Source: Ceriagrion tenellum
Taxonomy: Eukaryota > Arthropoda > Insecta > Odonata > Coenagrionidae
NCBI GenBank assembly: GCA_963169105.1
Contig: OY720639.1
Location: 97,662,559-97,726,558 of the forward strand
DNA length: 64,000 nt
Reading direction: 5' to 3'
The translations under genes were made by a program, and so were the position numbers. The notes under the pieces were generated by a model. The model worked only from the letters and a program-made list of their open reading frames with translations. It had not been told where the DNA came from and ran no database searches. Below are positions 43,935-54,728 of the stretch, one piece after another (positions within the stretch are counted from its first letter, which is position 1; each line of letters opens with the position of its first letter).

Positions 43935-44906
43935 ACGTTGATCAGGATTATGTAATATGCAGATGGCGTAATGGTTTATTCATACATACTCTGACTGCGT
44001 GTAAGTGTGGTTATGTCTAAAATTATGTGATTGCCATAAACTCGGACCACAGACACATTTTTTCTAGCGTTAACACAGTCATCCGGTTTCACATATCACT
44101 CATCATTTTTCCTAATATTTCGTCAAATAATTGTAATATGTTGATTTATTTGAAAAAAATATATTTATATTAAGCTCTTTTTTGATGTGAGTTGAAGCTT
44201 GGCAAACGTGATTCTACGTACCCATGAATTTAAATGTAGCACTATGATTACAGAAAAATATCGAGGGTTCGATTGAAACCTGTCTGAGGACAGATTCATC
44301 GTAGAAGAAGAAGGGAAAATACCCACGTAATCACAGGTATGCAGTCTGACAGACCGCCGAAAAAGTGGGAAACCGATATCCTCGAGAAGCAGATGCAGTC
44401 AATGTAATTGTATAAAAATAATTGATAATGTATACCTTTATTAATATCTAATTGTATGACACTGAATTTTCTTCAAATTATAAGTGAGTCGGAGAATGAA
44501 GAAAAATATGTCGATAATAATCTAAGCCTGATCTGATCTGTGAGACCGCGTTTTCTCGTGGTTTAGAGGTTTCATTTTATGCCCTGGACTCATCAATTAC
44601 CATTGATAGCAATGAATTGAATATCAGAAGACTGGAACATACGTAGCAATCGTTAAAAATTGTAAAAATATTAATTTATTTCTGGTCACCATTTCGTCCG
44701 CGGACAAGCAAACACAAAGTGGGCTGCAATCATATCGAGCTAAATACGAAACCATTTCGTCGAGGCCTCCGCCCCATTCGCGTGAATTTGAAATCATTTT
44801 ATAGCCGTAGGTAATCAGTCATTCGAGGTAGAGCAACTGTATTATTGGGCATCCTTGCTCAAATACGTTCTCAATCGAATGTTGAATCAAGGAGGAATAT
44901 GTAATG
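43935..44906. other. unassigned AT-rich sequence
   Basis: No gene recognised. Confidence 0.5.
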
Positions 44907-45026
44907 GCTCATTGTTTGGGCATACAGTCATCGGGTCAATTAGGTACTCGTAGAGTTCACGTGACTTGGCGCTGCAGATGCCATTAATGACGGGGATGGA
45001 ACTATGGTGTTTGCCCTCCGCTGATT
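44907..45026 (+). repeat. interspersed repeat W, copy 2
   Basis: Direct copy of 42540-42660. The flanks of the two copies are unrelated, which sets the repeat boundaries to within a few bases. Confidence 0.7.
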
Positions 45027-47059
45027 CAAATTGACAAATGGCCCTGAAAGTCAATAAATATTATGGGAAAGGTTGTCTATTGGTGAAAATATACTTTTTC
45101 CGCCAGAATATTTAGTGTTCATGTTTTTCATGGGACTGTGACGCGTGAGATTATCGTAGTGGATGAAGGGAAAATGAGGCCTCTGTTAGATCAATTTTTA
45201 TGAAACTAATAAGTAACAATTTTCAAATTGTCGAGAAGAAAAAAGTGCAAATTTTAGTGAGAATACTCATTTCACGACTGTTTTCATCGAATATGCGACA
45301 TGTTTCCTATCTGATAATATAAATCTCTCTGTGAATTTTACGAAAATGTATGGTTATTATTATATATTGAAATTTTTACTCTCTTAATATTCACTATGAT
45401 GTTTCACTTAGCTGAGCCAGAAATAGAAAAATTTGGATCGTATTTCGATTTTTTTTATAAAAAGTTTGCAGAAATTTGCCATCATTGTGAATGGTACATA
45501 GTTTTGTTTGATTACAAGCGTAAATTTATCAAAAAGATTTTGATATTTGATAAGAATCTTTTCTTATTCTAGTTTTGCGTTATGACTTAATGTAATCTCT
45601 AATTGAATGAGCTCGAAGAAAAACATGGTTGAAGCATAGGAAGCGGTGATAGCGGAAATTATAATCGGTTAAATTTCACTTCATCAGCTGCAATTTTTGG
45701 TGATTTTATAATTGGATATTAGTTATTAATGCGGAGATATATCTTTGGGAAACAAGAATAAATATACTCAGTTGAAAGTACTCGCTATAATCAAGCGGAG
45801 CAAATAGCCAAGGAATTCTGACTTTGTACGATGGGTGCATAAGTATGTTGTTCAGTGTACGTAATTTTTCAACAAGTACCTATCATCGTTTTTGTTGGAT
45901 GCATTTCTCAACATCGAGTGCCAAATAAATTACCCAAAAGATTCTTCTCCTATCGTGTTTCATTGTAATTAAAGTATTACATATTCCCCATTTAGCTTCC
46001 CATAGCGCTTAATTTTTGAATGTATTGATCATATCGTTATTAAAAAACACCTTTTCATTTCTTTACTGTGATATTTTGAGTATAAATCACATCCAATGCA
46101 AAAAACATTCGTCAGGTGTGTTGACAAACGTTAACTGGGAAACTTCACCGATCTAAAAATCGCGATTTCTGTGTTTGTAAATAAAGATAAAAATAAAATT
46201 CTTGAATATTTGATCATTCATGCATATACCCCTTAGCTAACGTTTTCCCAATGAATTGGCATTCTCAAGGCTTTTTAACCCAAAACAAAGAGACATAGAG
46301 CCTAGTAATTATACAAATATAAGTACAAAAGTTGAGGGATCGAAAATTTACCTACCATTGAGCTTCATATTGAACAATAAAAAAATAAATAAAACTCCAA
46401 ACAGTTACGAAATATGTATACAACCAAAAATTAAATTAACATAAACCATTAACAAGATTTTCAAAAATCTATAAATAAATAGAATTAATGAATATAGAGA
46501 TAAAGTTAATAATTGAAAATTTTCAACACATAAAACGAATAAATACATTCTCACATTCGGCGCCGGTTGTGATCGTTGTCATAGGTCTATCCTTGGTGAA
46601 GACGACATGGAAAAAAGAAAAGCCTTGCGCCAAAACTGAAATGTCGGATTTTATAGGCTATCAAAATAAATATGGGTGTCGGAAAAATAAATTTTTTCTC
46701 TTCCAGCCGTAACTCCGTCTAAACATTATTGCTGTACGAGTGTATTTTGAAGATTTATAGCCGTAAAAAAAGAATTCCGGCGTTCTGTTATCCATTGATG
46801 CAATGCCACTGCAGCCTGATCAGCCAATGATTAGACTTTAGCCAAGGCAGTGTATATGACAGTGGATGCAGCTTATTTCACACTTGTTAATTTATCAACG
46901 CACGAAATTGGTTACTGTAAGTCTTTTAAAACAATTTTACAATTTCAACCCTAAAAGGCTCGTCATCTCATCGATAGTAGAATTTAAACGTTAGTAATTT
47001 TGCAGCTAGATATGAGTATTGATTTGTCTCAACGACGGTTATGTCCAATTTTCATTTTA
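45027..47059. other. unassigned AT-rich sequence
   Basis: Two kilobases with nothing recognised; open frames are under 75 codons. Confidence 0.45.
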
Positions 47060-47570
47060 TTAGTAAAAAGTTTCATTGACGTTCACCTGTTTTTCTGGGT
47101 CAAATCTTGTAATTGAAATTTAGCCAACTTCCTGATGACGTAGACCTCTTCAATTTCATCCATTGACCCTCTTTTTGTAACAAATACAGTAATCAATTGA
47201 TACCGATACTAATTAGTTGATTACGCACTTATGTCCGAAAGATGATCCGCCAATGAAGGTGACCCTTTCCACCTCAAATGAGTCGTTCTCCTTGATTGTT
47301 GCTCTCTTGCACAGAATATTCCGTTCCAAGATCCGCTCAAATAAAAAGGCGTACCGTTACTAACACTCACGAAAACAATATACAAATATTGGGGTTGGAT
47401 GCATTACAAAACCCGCAGAGGTAATTTATTCGGTCAGAACTCCGATGTAGATATAGGAAACTAAAAATTTATTAAACTATTAAACCTTTTTTAACCTTAA
47501 AAAGCCTGTTTTTACCATGTATTATCATAGAATATGTACTTACTCTTTGGTATTATATAGATTGGTTGAT
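47060..47570 (+). repeat. interspersed repeat V, copy 2
   Basis: Diverged direct copy of 21840-22500 with the anchor TTCCGTTCCAAGATCCGCTCA at 47320-47340. Confidence 0.5.
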
Positions 47571-47649
47571 GCTAACCAAAAGTTGGCCTATTCGTAAATT
47601 GAGGTAAACTGATAGTTCAGGTTTTGTATATTAAACGATTTGCACGTTC

Positions 47650-47945
47650 GTCTACATCTACATACTACCCTGCGAGCCGCCGCATGGGTGTGTGGCAGGG
47701 GGTGTTAGAACTCAGCCGTGTAAAAATGTAAGAGATAAGGTTTTGGGAGTTGAAATGGTGACGCGTATGGTGGGAGCGTATTTAGTGGAGCTCTGTTTTT
47801 ATTGTGGCCGCTCTTGTGTGCGGAAAGAACGAGTTTTTGTACCTATTTTATCACCAATGCATCTCTATTATTTTATCACTTCTTTCAGACCTAGAGATGT
47901 AGTGAGGCGTCATGATAATATTCTGTGTGTCCCTCTGAACTAGCG
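47650..47945 (-). mobile_element. CR1-like LINE 3' end
   Basis: Begins CTACATCTACATACTACCCTGCGAGCCGCC and continues through GTGTGTGGCAGGGGGTGTTAG, GTTTTGGGAGTTGAAATGGTGA, TTTTTATTGTGGCCGCTC and AGACCTAGAGATGTAGTGAGGCG. About 295 bp of 3' end; stops before the RT. Confidence 0.82.
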
Positions 47946-48814
47946 AAAACTCCGAAAGTTAAAGTCAGCGTCATCGATAGGAGATTGTATTAACTCTAGT
48001 TTTAATGCCTAGACTATATTTAACCAGAGATGATAAAGCCTGGTCTATAGGATTTTACGTAAAAGGGTTGATTCATCTTGAGACCCTCTGCCGGTGATGA
48101 AACTTCTCCTCCTGGGGTTAAGCAGCTCATGTAATGTGTTTCCCTCTAGGAGTTATTTTTACCCGTAAAGATGGGGAAGCTAAGTTAGTAGATTCCTGTC
48201 TATCCTCCAAAGCAGAACAACGTTCAGGTTCCCAAAACACATTTTAAAGCCTTACCTTCGCCGTGAAGGATTTAAAGGTTATTAAAAAAAGTCAGCGACC
48301 AAAGAATCGATCGCCGATCTGACCTCGAATGAAATCAAAACACTTTCGAAAGCGTCGATAAATATGGGAAACTCGCTGGACCACGAGACGCGGGAGGTGG
48401 GAAAAAATTACCCCCCTCCCTTATTCATGGTCCAATCGAGCGTATCTGTTTTAATGCAGTCGATTCGGACCGCAGTGGTGGTCGGGTCTAAATCCTCTCC
48501 GATGGCGCGCCACATGAAAAAAAAATCACACGCTGCATTTACGAAATTCGCACCATTTGCTGAGAGAAGACCTAGCATTAGAGTGGAAGGAGAGCATGGT
48601 TAAAAGTTCTTTCACCTAATTATTTTTATGAAAATTTAAGAATTATGCATTATAGTATTTAAGGGCCGAAAACGTTTCTGTGGACGTCTACGCTCTCTTA
48701 TGTTAGGATTGTGCTTGGCTGCTCGCAGTCTGTATGAGCAGGTCACTCGAGTAAGGATTTATATCACATTAATGATTAGTTGCAGGAATGACACTTAAGT
48801 ATTACATAGAGTTA
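47946..48814. other. unassigned sequence
   Basis: Slightly GC-richer at 48290-48600, with a 79-codon plus-strand frame (48364-48603) lacking recognisable motifs. Confidence 0.4.
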
Positions 48815-49210
48815 TGGAACCCATAAGCCATGGCAACCATTAAATAAGAGTTGGAGAAACATTCGAGAAATTTATTGGTTTCATAAATGGCTTCATAACT
48901 TACGGAATTGAGTTATGGGCTCCATAAGTAGCTAAGATGGCGGAAGCGCAATGATCCGCTTGAATAGTTAATTTATTGATTATAGAGTTGTTTTGAGACT
49001 AAAGGCCGGTTTGTTTACTCTTTCTGACAAATTATTATGTGCATTACCTATTAAAAATTGGATAATCTTTTTTAAATTTGATTTATTGGTATAAGATTAG
49101 ATAAAACATCCGAACCAATCGACTATTAAAAGATATGTTATTTGATAAGGTAAATGTGTTCTTGCAACCCAAATATATTTATGAGGAACGTAACTTCATG
49201 GATCTCATAG
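48815..49210 (-). mobile_element. MITE family X, copy 1
   Basis: An inverted copy of 58676-59049. Shared text includes CAACCATTAA, ATTCGAGAAATT.ATTGG, GAGTTATGGGCTCCATAAGTAGC and AAGATGGCGGAAGCGCAATGA. The ends (GGAACCCATAAGCCATGGC and GTAACTTCATGGATCTC) are imperfect terminal inverted repeats. Confidence 0.65.
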
Positions 49211-49249
49211 TTATTGATTCATAGCTAAATATTGTTGAAACCGGACTTT

Positions 49250-49575
49250 AGTGTCGTCACTTTTTGCCTTTTGCTTTCTATAAGACTATTTCGACCGCGA
49301 AAGAAACGTGAATTTTTCGAGAATCAGGCGATCCTCATGGCACGTACGACGTATATTTCTTGTAATCTTTGTATATTTTGTGAATAGGTATACTTCATCT
49401 CTAAGGAAATTTATACAAATTTTGAGCACTTTTACTATAATGCCACTGTGAACATTCTGGTGAACCCTTTCTATGTTCTGTTGCTCCGAGCGGGTGAAAG
49501 GGGGAAAGGCTTACATCTCTCTTAGGCTGCAGTAGAAGCCATATCTAAGAGTACAAAGTATATAGCCCTCTTAAC
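49250..49575 (+). repeat. interspersed repeat R3, copy 2
   Basis: Direct diverged copy of 12209-12600, starting immediately after the MITE. Confidence 0.55.
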
Positions 49576-49679
49576 CCTACAGTAAACCTGTATTTCCTTC
49601 ATTGTTTGCTAAAGCTTCTTCCTTATATTACTTGCAAGTCGTTGAAATTCAAGGGATATTTAAAGTGCCGCCACGAAAA

Positions 49680-49807
49680 TTTGTGAAAGTTTTGGATAAA
49701 TATTTCTCGGGTGTTGCACCGGGTATGAGGGTCCACAGGTCCCGATGTTTCGGAGATCGACTTGATCTCCATCTTCAGGGGTTTGATAAGTTTTTGTGAA
49801 AGTTTTG
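49680..49807 (-). mobile_element. 98-bp retrozyme-like/Penelope-type insertion with 15-bp TSD
   Basis: TTTGTGAAAGTTTTG is repeated exactly at 49680-49694 and 49793-49807. The 98-bp insert, read on the minus strand, has CCCTGAAGAT, a 7-bp stem (GGAGATC/GATCTCC) with an AAGTC loop, then GAAACATCGGG (49780-49741). An ACCCGGTG..CACCCGAGAAATATTTA terminus follows, equivalent to the ends of the 4.7, 19.3 and 26.1 kb units. It is short enough to be a complete non-autonomous unit. Confidence 0.75.
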
Positions 49808-50017
49808 TTTACCGTATTTTATCCGCCAGAAGACGATGAGTCCATGCTTTTACCTCGAGCAGTGAGGTGACTGCAGGCGACTGTGGGCAAGAGTCGGAGT
49901 CGGAGAAGACTGTTGTCCTGTTTTCATGCATGTTAATTAAATACGCTGTTACTTATTGATTCAAGTTGTTCTTTATAATGATCATAGTCGCGGTTTAATT
50001 CTTTCTATGGTAGATTC
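49808..50017. other. unassigned sequence
   Basis: Nothing recognised. Confidence 0.5.
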
Positions 50018-50730
50018 GTCGCAATCATCATTGGTTGTTCAATCTGAAGATTGGTTGACTGTAGCCCTCCACCCTTCCCTATCTAATGCTAGTTCCCTTA
50101 CCTCCTGGTATCTCTTCCTGTGTAATTTCCTCTTTATTAGATCCATGAAATGATTCCTGGGTCTTCCTCTGGGGACTTTTCCCTCTATTCTTCCTTCAAT
50201 AATGTTCTCCACAAACCCATTTTTTCTGAGGGTGTGTCCCAACCATCTTATTCTTCTTTTCTGTATGGTGTTTCATATTCCCCTTTCCTCTTCTACTCTT
50301 CTGTAGACATCATCAGTTCTCATTTTTTCCGTCCATTTTATCTGTAGTATTCTCCTCTAGCATCAGGTCTCAGAGGCTTCTACTCTTTTCTGGTCAGCTT
50401 TTCCAATGGCCCATGCCTCCGGTCCATTCAGTGCTACGCTCCACACGAATGTTATCACATAATGTTTCCTGATTTGTAGTCCTATCTTCTTCGAGCAGAG
50501 CAGTTTGTCTTTTTCCCATGAACGCTTTCTTAGCTTAGGCTATTCTCCGCTTGATGTCCGTTGTACTTCTTCCGTTCCACGTGATGGTACTTCCGAGATA
50601 GGTGAAGGGATCCACTTGTTCTAATTTCTCTCCTCTCGAGTGGCTCTCTCCTCTCGAGTGGCTACATTCAGCCCGCATACTAGAGTTTTAGTCTACTTCC
50701 TTAGTCTTATTTAGCTTTCTACATTTCTCT
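50018..50730 (-). pseudogene. RTE-like LINE C-terminal fossil
   Basis: The minus-strand frame 50039-50242 reads MGHTLRKNGFVENIIEGRIE, GKVPRGRPRNHFMDLIKRKL and HRKRYQEVRELALDREGWRA, then TVNQSSD and a stop: the intact end of the ORF. Further right, frameshifted text covers the SVALNGPEAW / GKADQKR region. The 3' tail CAATGATGATTGCG is at the left edge. The RT core is absent. Confidence 0.78.
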
Positions 50731-50812
50731 AGTCTTCGTCGCAATACAAAGTGAAAATGCTGTCATCAGTAGTAATTAAACTAATTGTTGATATCTTTGT
50801 ACAATAAGCACT

Positions 50813-51320
50813 GCCTCATTGCTCGTTCAATTCTAAGATTGATTGACTGCAGCCCTCCATCCTTCCCTATCTAACCCTAATTCCCTTACTCCTTGTTTGT
50901 TCTTATTACGAACTTTTCTCTTAATTTTTTCCATGTAAAAATCGCTTGGCCTTCCTTTTAGGACTTTTCCCTCTATCGTTCCTTGAATTATATTCTTCAT
51001 AAACCCACTGTGCCTCAGGGTATGCCTAATCCGTTTTCTATACTGTCTTCCTTATGGTTTTTTCCCTCATTTTGTATTCTCTCTACTTTTTCGTTCCTTA
51101 TTTTATTTGTCCATTTGATTCACACGAATGTTTTTACAAACTGTTTCGCCGTTTGTCGTCCTATCTTCTTTCATTTTATCAGTTGTCTTTTTTACAATGA
51201 ACGCGTTCTTTTTGTGAAATTTTCTGGACTTGATGCCCTTCATACTTCTTCCGCTCCTTGTGATAGTACTTCCGAGGTAGGCTATGGAATCCATCTTTTC
51301 TAATTTTTCTTCTCATAGTG
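50813..51320 (-). pseudogene. RTE-like LINE C-terminal fossil, second copy
   Basis: Same family and strand as its neighbour, with tail text GCTCGTTCAATTCTAAGATT at the left. The frame 51103-51294 reads YLGSTITRSGRSMKGIKSRK, then NAFIVKKTTDKMKEDRTTNG. YLGS.IT..GRS..EIKSRI..AK.AF is the post-RT segment that precedes the tail seen at 38.4 kb. About 60 bp separate the two copies. Confidence 0.72.
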
Positions 51321-53066
51321 TGATATCTTCCTACAGCTTCTCAGGAGCATTAGCCTACTCCTTATAAGTGGTGCCCACGTATCCATCGCTTAAAGTCTTC
51401 ACCATTCACCATGACACTTCACTTCTTCTTCTTCAGGTACTTTACCATGACAACGACAGTCAGTGGCCACTTCTTCTGCAGTGCTCTGATATGTCCTAAC
51501 AACCTCTTCTGCCCTGAAAGACCTCTTTCCCGTCGTATACTTTCGGTCCAAACTCGCCCCTTCCCATATTTGGCGTTAAAATTCGACGCACGTAGTCTCG
51601 TCACGCTTGGTCAATATATCAACCCACTTCTGAACGAAATTCCGTCTCCCCCCCGTATCGGTGTTTCCCTCCCAATGTTGTTTACCTCCCTTCAGCCTTT
51701 CTCAGGACATCCCTCACCCGAAAAAATATCGACTGCTTTTCTGGACCGACATTCCCCCTGTCATTTCCCCATCTGTGACTTCTCCTCTTCTATCAAATCC
51801 CCCGTAGATACTTAAAGCTGAGCACAAGGTAAACATCGTTTTTGGAAACCAAGGATCGTTTTTTACCCGCAAGATTTGAAGGTTGCTTCGAGGATGCTGG
51901 AGTTTAAGCTGTCAAGACCTCTTACATTTCTTATTAACGGCTTTAATTTTTCTACATGATTACGAGACAAAGTCACGGAGAATAGCATAAGTGAGGCAAT
52001 GAATTCGTTAACTTGACGGCCAAATATTTTCTCCGAATGACACTTTACCTAGCCATTGGTGCCGAATGAAGGGGTTATTCCCAACTGAAAAACGAATTTA
52101 GACTCGAATGATTTCACTATTTTGCTGAAAATACTGAAACTTATACAGATTGATGACTTCGATTTTGTTTTAATTTCATTTCCTGCTAAAATTCTCTCAT
52201 GTAGGTTTTTTTAACGTTATGTTGCTGTGATATTTTTCCATGACTTGGCGCACACGGCTAAAGGAAGGATTTGGCGCAATAGATTAGTCGGGTTGAACCT
52301 TTGGAGGTAAGTTCCTACTCTGCCTGTGCGCGTTTTAAAAGACTCACTGTCCACACTTAACTAGTTTGTTCATCTTTACGATTCTTCGCCAAATGTAAGG
52401 AAGTAAAGAAATCATCTCGCTATGTTACGTCTCTCGACGAGAAATAGATTACTTAACTTCATTACTACGCGCTTGCCAGATTACTTGTGGTTTTGAAAAA
52501 CAAGAGTGAAAAATTTTATACGAATACGAGAAGATGTAATTTTGTCCCCTTCCGAGGTTCTATTGTTAATGAAATCGCACATTTTACATATGTTTGGTTC
52601 GTTTTTCTGTTGTTATTTTGGCCGAATCAATATCTGTTTTCTTTATTTATCTCATTCTTGTGTTGAGTATCAAGCAACTATAGCTTAAAATTGCAACAAC
52701 CACGTTTGGAAAGGTAAATATTTGTCGATGGGATGAGAAAATGAAGTTTTTTTTTTGATCAAAACGAGTGTGAAAAATAACTGTTAAGTTTTACAATCGA
52801 ATCTCTTTGACGAAAAAAGCATTATTATATTAATTCTGGAAGAAAAAATTAATAAATAAATCAATGGCTATAATATTTGTTGTCTCTACGATTGCTTTCT
52901 GGCTCAAAGTACCCCTCCAAATATAATATTGTTTATCCTAATTCACTCATATGGTGAAGATGATTGGAATGAGCACGGTATGTCGTATTTTGATCATTTC
53001 TGAGTTTAAGTCAAAATAGTACTTAAATGGCAACTAAATGTAACTTTTTATATCTTATGTTTCAAC
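51321..53066. other. unassigned sequence
   Basis: A 134-codon plus-strand frame (51411-51815) shows no domain I know. Its complement and third frame are also partly open, so it is probably chance. The rest is AT-rich. Confidence 0.4.
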
Positions 53067-53252
53067 CATTGAGGTACACGAAGAATGCGCATGCTATGAT
53101 GGCCAATGACAGACCCTGTAACAAGGACGTAGCCTGTGTGCAATCTTTTTCAACCCCAATTTTCGTTTAGCGCTTACGTGCTGAAGGAATAATTTTGCAA
53201 TTTGGCGGTTTTCCATCGACAGCTAACTAGAAATCAGCATTTATTTACTTAT

Positions 53253-54388
53253 TTACATCTACATCTACATAATACCCTGCGAGCCGCCACATGGGCATGT
53301 GCCAGGGGGTGTTAGGTCACCAGTCGTGTAGAGATATAAGTTTTAGGGAAATTAAATGGCGGCATGTATTATAGGAGTGCATTTAGTGGAGCTCAATTTT
53401 TATTGTGGTCGCTTATTGTTAGCGGAAAGAACGAGTTTTTGTACCTGTCTGTTCGGCAGTGTATATTTCTTATTGTGTATATATTTATGTAGATGTAGAG
53501 ATGTAGTGAGGAGTCATGATAGTATTCTCTGTGTCACTCTGAAAAATATCAGTTCTGAATTTCTCAAGCAACCTATGCCTAGCGTGTAGACTCCGAGTCG
53601 CTAGGGGCTCCCACCTAATTCCCTCTAAAAGTTGTGAGACACTATATGTACGCTCGTAGCAGTTTTTAAAGAAGCGCGCTGCTTTCCTATGTATTTTATT
53701 AATTTTTTGGTTAAATCTATTTGACCAGGGTCCCAAATGTTCGCATCGTATTCGAGGTGTGGCCTAACCAGAGCGAAGTAGTATTTTTCTTTGACTTTTT
53801 CACCCGAGGACCTTCCTATTATACGTTTAACATAACCTAGTTTCTTTAATGCTGTGCCACATGTTTTGTATGTGGTATCCCCACGATATATCAGAAGTTA
53901 TGTTATTTCCAAGATATTTTACTATATCTCAAGATTTTATGTTTACTCCACCCACAGTATAGGTATGGCATTTTGGTGATGACTTTTGCAGGAAGTGAAC
54001 TTTAGTGTATTTGCTGGTTTAAATTCTAACCCCCGCTCGTGGAACCACGAATGAACGTTGTTAAGGTCCGTTGACAGAGCTTCAAAGTCCGCATCTTCGC
54101 TTATTTCACGGTAGATAACTATATTGTCTGGAAATAATCTTAATTTTCTGTTAACTCTAGAAATTAGGCCATTTATATAGACAATGAATAAAAGAGGGCC
54201 GGTCGCACTTCCTTGAGGAACACGGGATGTGACCTCGACCATATCAGAGCTAAAACCATCAATAAATGCTTTTTTATTTCGATCACTGAGAAAGTCACTT
54301 ATCCATTTCACTATTTTTTTATTAACTCCACATTTTATCACATTTAACAGAACACACACACACATACTCCACATTAATCACATTTATT
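53253..54388 (-). mobile_element. CR1-like LINE nested in family T
   Basis: The 3' tail (three ACATCTAC-type units) is at the left, followed by AATACCCTGCGAGCCGCC, the 3' untranslated region, the C-terminal coding region (53485-53736: KINKIHRKAARFFKNCYERT, YSVSQLLEGIRWEPL) and the RT (53943-54374). It is truncated near an AC-rich run at 54353-54366. Confidence 0.82.
53485..54374 (-). pseudogene. CR1-like reverse transcriptase fragment
   Basis: It reads CGVNKKIVKWISDFLSDRNK, DGFSSDMVEVTSRVPQGSAT, GPLLFIVYINGL and KLRLFPDNIVIYREI. The catalytic FADD has become FPDN, so the active site is lost. The VPQGS..GPLLF motif is kept, confirming the assignment of the 23.5-kb copy where this motif is scrambled. 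The C-terminal frame is separated by shifts. Confidence 0.8.
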
Positions 54389-54728
54389 GCGCATTCTCCT
54401 TGAATGATTATATTCTTTTATTTATTTAAACATATTTTAACCCGCATTCTTGGTGAAAACTATGATAAAATCTAATATAGCCCAAGTATTCAATATAGGA
54501 CTCAAGAGTTTCTTGCCTCATAAAATATTTAAGAATGTTTGATGAGTTTTTTTGTCTTGAAGTTCAAACGTGATGTTTGATATTCTTGCTTCACATTCGC
54601 TAATTCTTCCCTTCGGTAGTACTATGCAAAGGGAAGTAAGGTAAGAGCTGGGATAACCAATATGAATGTTTGTATGCTTGTAAGGCTACGGTTTGATGAC
54701 ATTATGCCGCCTCCTTCTACCTCAATGA

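Larger units (their letters stand above)
53067..54728 (-). mobile_element. TIR element family T, copy 4, split by a CR1 insertion
   Basis: The left part (53067-~53250) begins CATTGAGGTACACGAAGAATG. The right part (~54390-54728) contains CCCGCATTCTTGGTGAAAAC, GGGATAACCAATATGAATGTT and the end GCCGCCTCCTTCTACCTCAATG. Without the insert the two parts are collinear with the copy at 41381-41855. The terminal repeats CATTGAGGTA.. and ..TACCTCAATG remain recognisable. Confidence 0.7.

Noticed and set aside
51411..51815. 134-codon plus-strand gene
   Set aside because: No recognisable motif, and an opposite-strand frame also open; insufficient support.
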